Below, in pieces: positions 6,950-7,265 of a stretch of DNA of 7,265 bases (positions are counted from its first letter, which is position 1; every line of letters begins with the position of its first letter). Made by a program: the position numbers and the translations under genes. Source of the DNA: an uncultured Lachnospiraceae bacterium (GTDB lineage: Bacteria; Bacillota; Clostridia; Lachnospirales; Lachnospiraceae). Where the stretch lies: contig CADBQE010000196.1 of NCBI GenBank assembly GCA_902796695.1, positions 1-7,265 on the forward strand, in the 5' to 3' direction. A model generated the notes under the pieces. The model ran no database searches. It was not told where the DNA came from and was given only the letters and a program-made list of their open reading frames with translations.

Positions 6950-6963
6950 CTTGGACTTGCGGA
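6935..6963 (+). promoter_or_regulatory. Imperfect hairpin formed by the last repeat copy, overlapping the -35 box
   Basis: tccgaagtcc (6935-6944) pairs with ggacttgcgga (6953-6963), forming 10 bp with one bulged G (6959) and an 8-nt loop. The 5' arm belongs to the diverged fourth repeat; the 3' arm covers the -35 element at 6957-6962. No T-run follows, so it is not a standard intrinsic terminator. It could weaken read-through from the ABC gene or act as an operator; both ideas are inference. Confidence 0.5.
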
Positions 6964-6985
6964 ACCGGCGGAAACGGCGTATAAT
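6957..6985 (+). promoter_or_regulatory. Sigma-A-like promoter of the guanylate-kinase-like gene
   Basis: TTGCGG (6957-6962) and a perfect TATAAT (6980-6985) are separated by 17 bp. The start point would be near 6992, leaving a leader of about 43 nt before ATG 7035. The A/T-rich -10 stands out in a GC-rich gap. Confidence 0.78.
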
Positions 6986-7016
6986 ATTTCCCCGGCGGAT
7001 CAAACCGCCGGGAAAT
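6986..7016 (+). promoter_or_regulatory. Stem-loop at the predicted 5' end of the guanylate-kinase mRNA
   Basis: cccggcgg (6991-6998) pairs perfectly with ccgccggg (7005-7012) around a 6-nt loop. Beyond one bulged C (6990) the stem extends by ATTT/AAAT (6986-6989 with 7013-7016). It begins right after the -10 box, so it would form at or near the very 5' end of the transcript, clear of the SD AAAGGA (7023-7028). Such 5' hairpins can protect mRNA from decay; a DNA-level operator is the other reading. Confidence 0.55.
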
Positions 7017-7034
7017 CATCGCAAAGGAACGATC

Positions 7035-7265
7035 ATGGGAAAACTGTTTTATCTGATAGGCCCCAGTGCTTCCGGCAAGGACAGCCTGGAAAAAGAACTG
7101 CTGAAACGCTTCCCGGGTGTGCTGCACCCGGTCCTGATGACCACCACGCGTCCGCCCCGCAGCGGCGAAATGGACGGAAAAGAATACCGGTTCATCAGCG
7201 CAGAACAGTTTTCCGCTCTGGAAAAGTCCGGAAAAGTCATCGAATCCCGCGTGTATCAGACTGTA
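7035..7265 (+). CDS. Guanylate-kinase-like P-loop protein, N-terminal part
   Basis: The gene runs off the window end; 77 residues are present of a family usually near 190-205 aa. The start MGKLFYLIGPSASGKDS holds the Walker A loop (G9-S17, K15). The GMP-binding block TTTRPPRSGEMDGKEYRF follows (R39, R42 and Y51 match the GMP-contacting Arg, Arg and Tyr of guanylate kinases). GKVIESRVY supplies the conserved acidic residue (E70). True Gmk phosphorylates GMP to GDP with ATP in the cytosol. The loop GPSASGKDS and VIESRVYQTV differ from classical Gmk (GPSGxGKxT, LLEWAxVHGN) and recall a shorter-lid paralogue group that I remember from Clostridia, so I leave the symbol blank. ATG 7035 has SD AAAGGA (7023-7028) at 6-nt spacing, and its own promoter and leader hairpin lie upstream. 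Confidence 0.85.
   Translation, partial: MGKLFYLIGPSASGKDSLEKELLKRFPGVLHPVLMTTTRPPRSGEMDGKEYRFISAEQFSALEKSGKVIESRVYQTV

Noticed and set aside
6653..7127. Open frames on the - strand through the repeats, giving a repetitive peptide
   Set aside because: They cross the transporter end, the promoter and the kinase start; the period of 23 is not a multiple of three and no SD is seen.

Overview
The window is a GC-rich, gene-dense stretch of bacterial chromosome. All genes lie on the + strand. It most likely comes from a high-GC Bacillota (Clostridia-type) genome: it has the scpA-scpB condensin pair, a Gram-positive type trmK, strong purine-rich Shine-Dalgarno sites and sigma-A-like promoters. This placement is inferred from gene content only. 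No mobile element, CRISPR array, rRNA or tRNA is visible.

Layout. (1) Bases 1-611: the C-terminal part of glycine C-acetyltransferase (kbl), closed by a strong intrinsic terminator. (2) 676-819: a short frame with clear MORN-repeat character and no convincing start, probably a gene remnant. It runs into the start of a calcineurin-like metallophosphoesterase (809-1627). (3) 1626-1669: a terminator for the phosphoesterase gene, interleaved with an extended -10 promoter for the next operon. (4) 1735-4924: a tightly packed operon, scpA - scpB - trmK - aldo/keto reductase with two ferredoxin-type 4Fe-4S motifs. Three of its junctions overlap or abut (ATGA, TAA|GTG, ATGA). (5) 4990-6828: an ABC exporter with fused membrane and ATPase domains, 65 bases further on with its own strong SD. 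(6) 6829-7034: a gene-free gap holding a 23-bp tandem repeat (three exact copies plus one diverged), a sigma-A-like promoter and two hairpins. (7) 7035 to the window end: the start of a guanylate-kinase-like P-loop protein.

How the parts work together. ScpA and ScpB are the non-SMC subunits of the chromosome-organising condensin. TrmK methylates A22 of tRNA. The Fe-S aldo/keto reductase is a redox enzyme of unknown substrate. Packing suggests co-transcription and translational coupling rather than one shared pathway. The rest is housekeeping: threonine/glycine metabolism, export and nucleotide metabolism.

I found no evidence for a new defence or mobile system. The least explained parts are the 23-bp repeat array with its neighbouring hairpins at the guanylate-kinase promoter, and the orphan MORN fragment.
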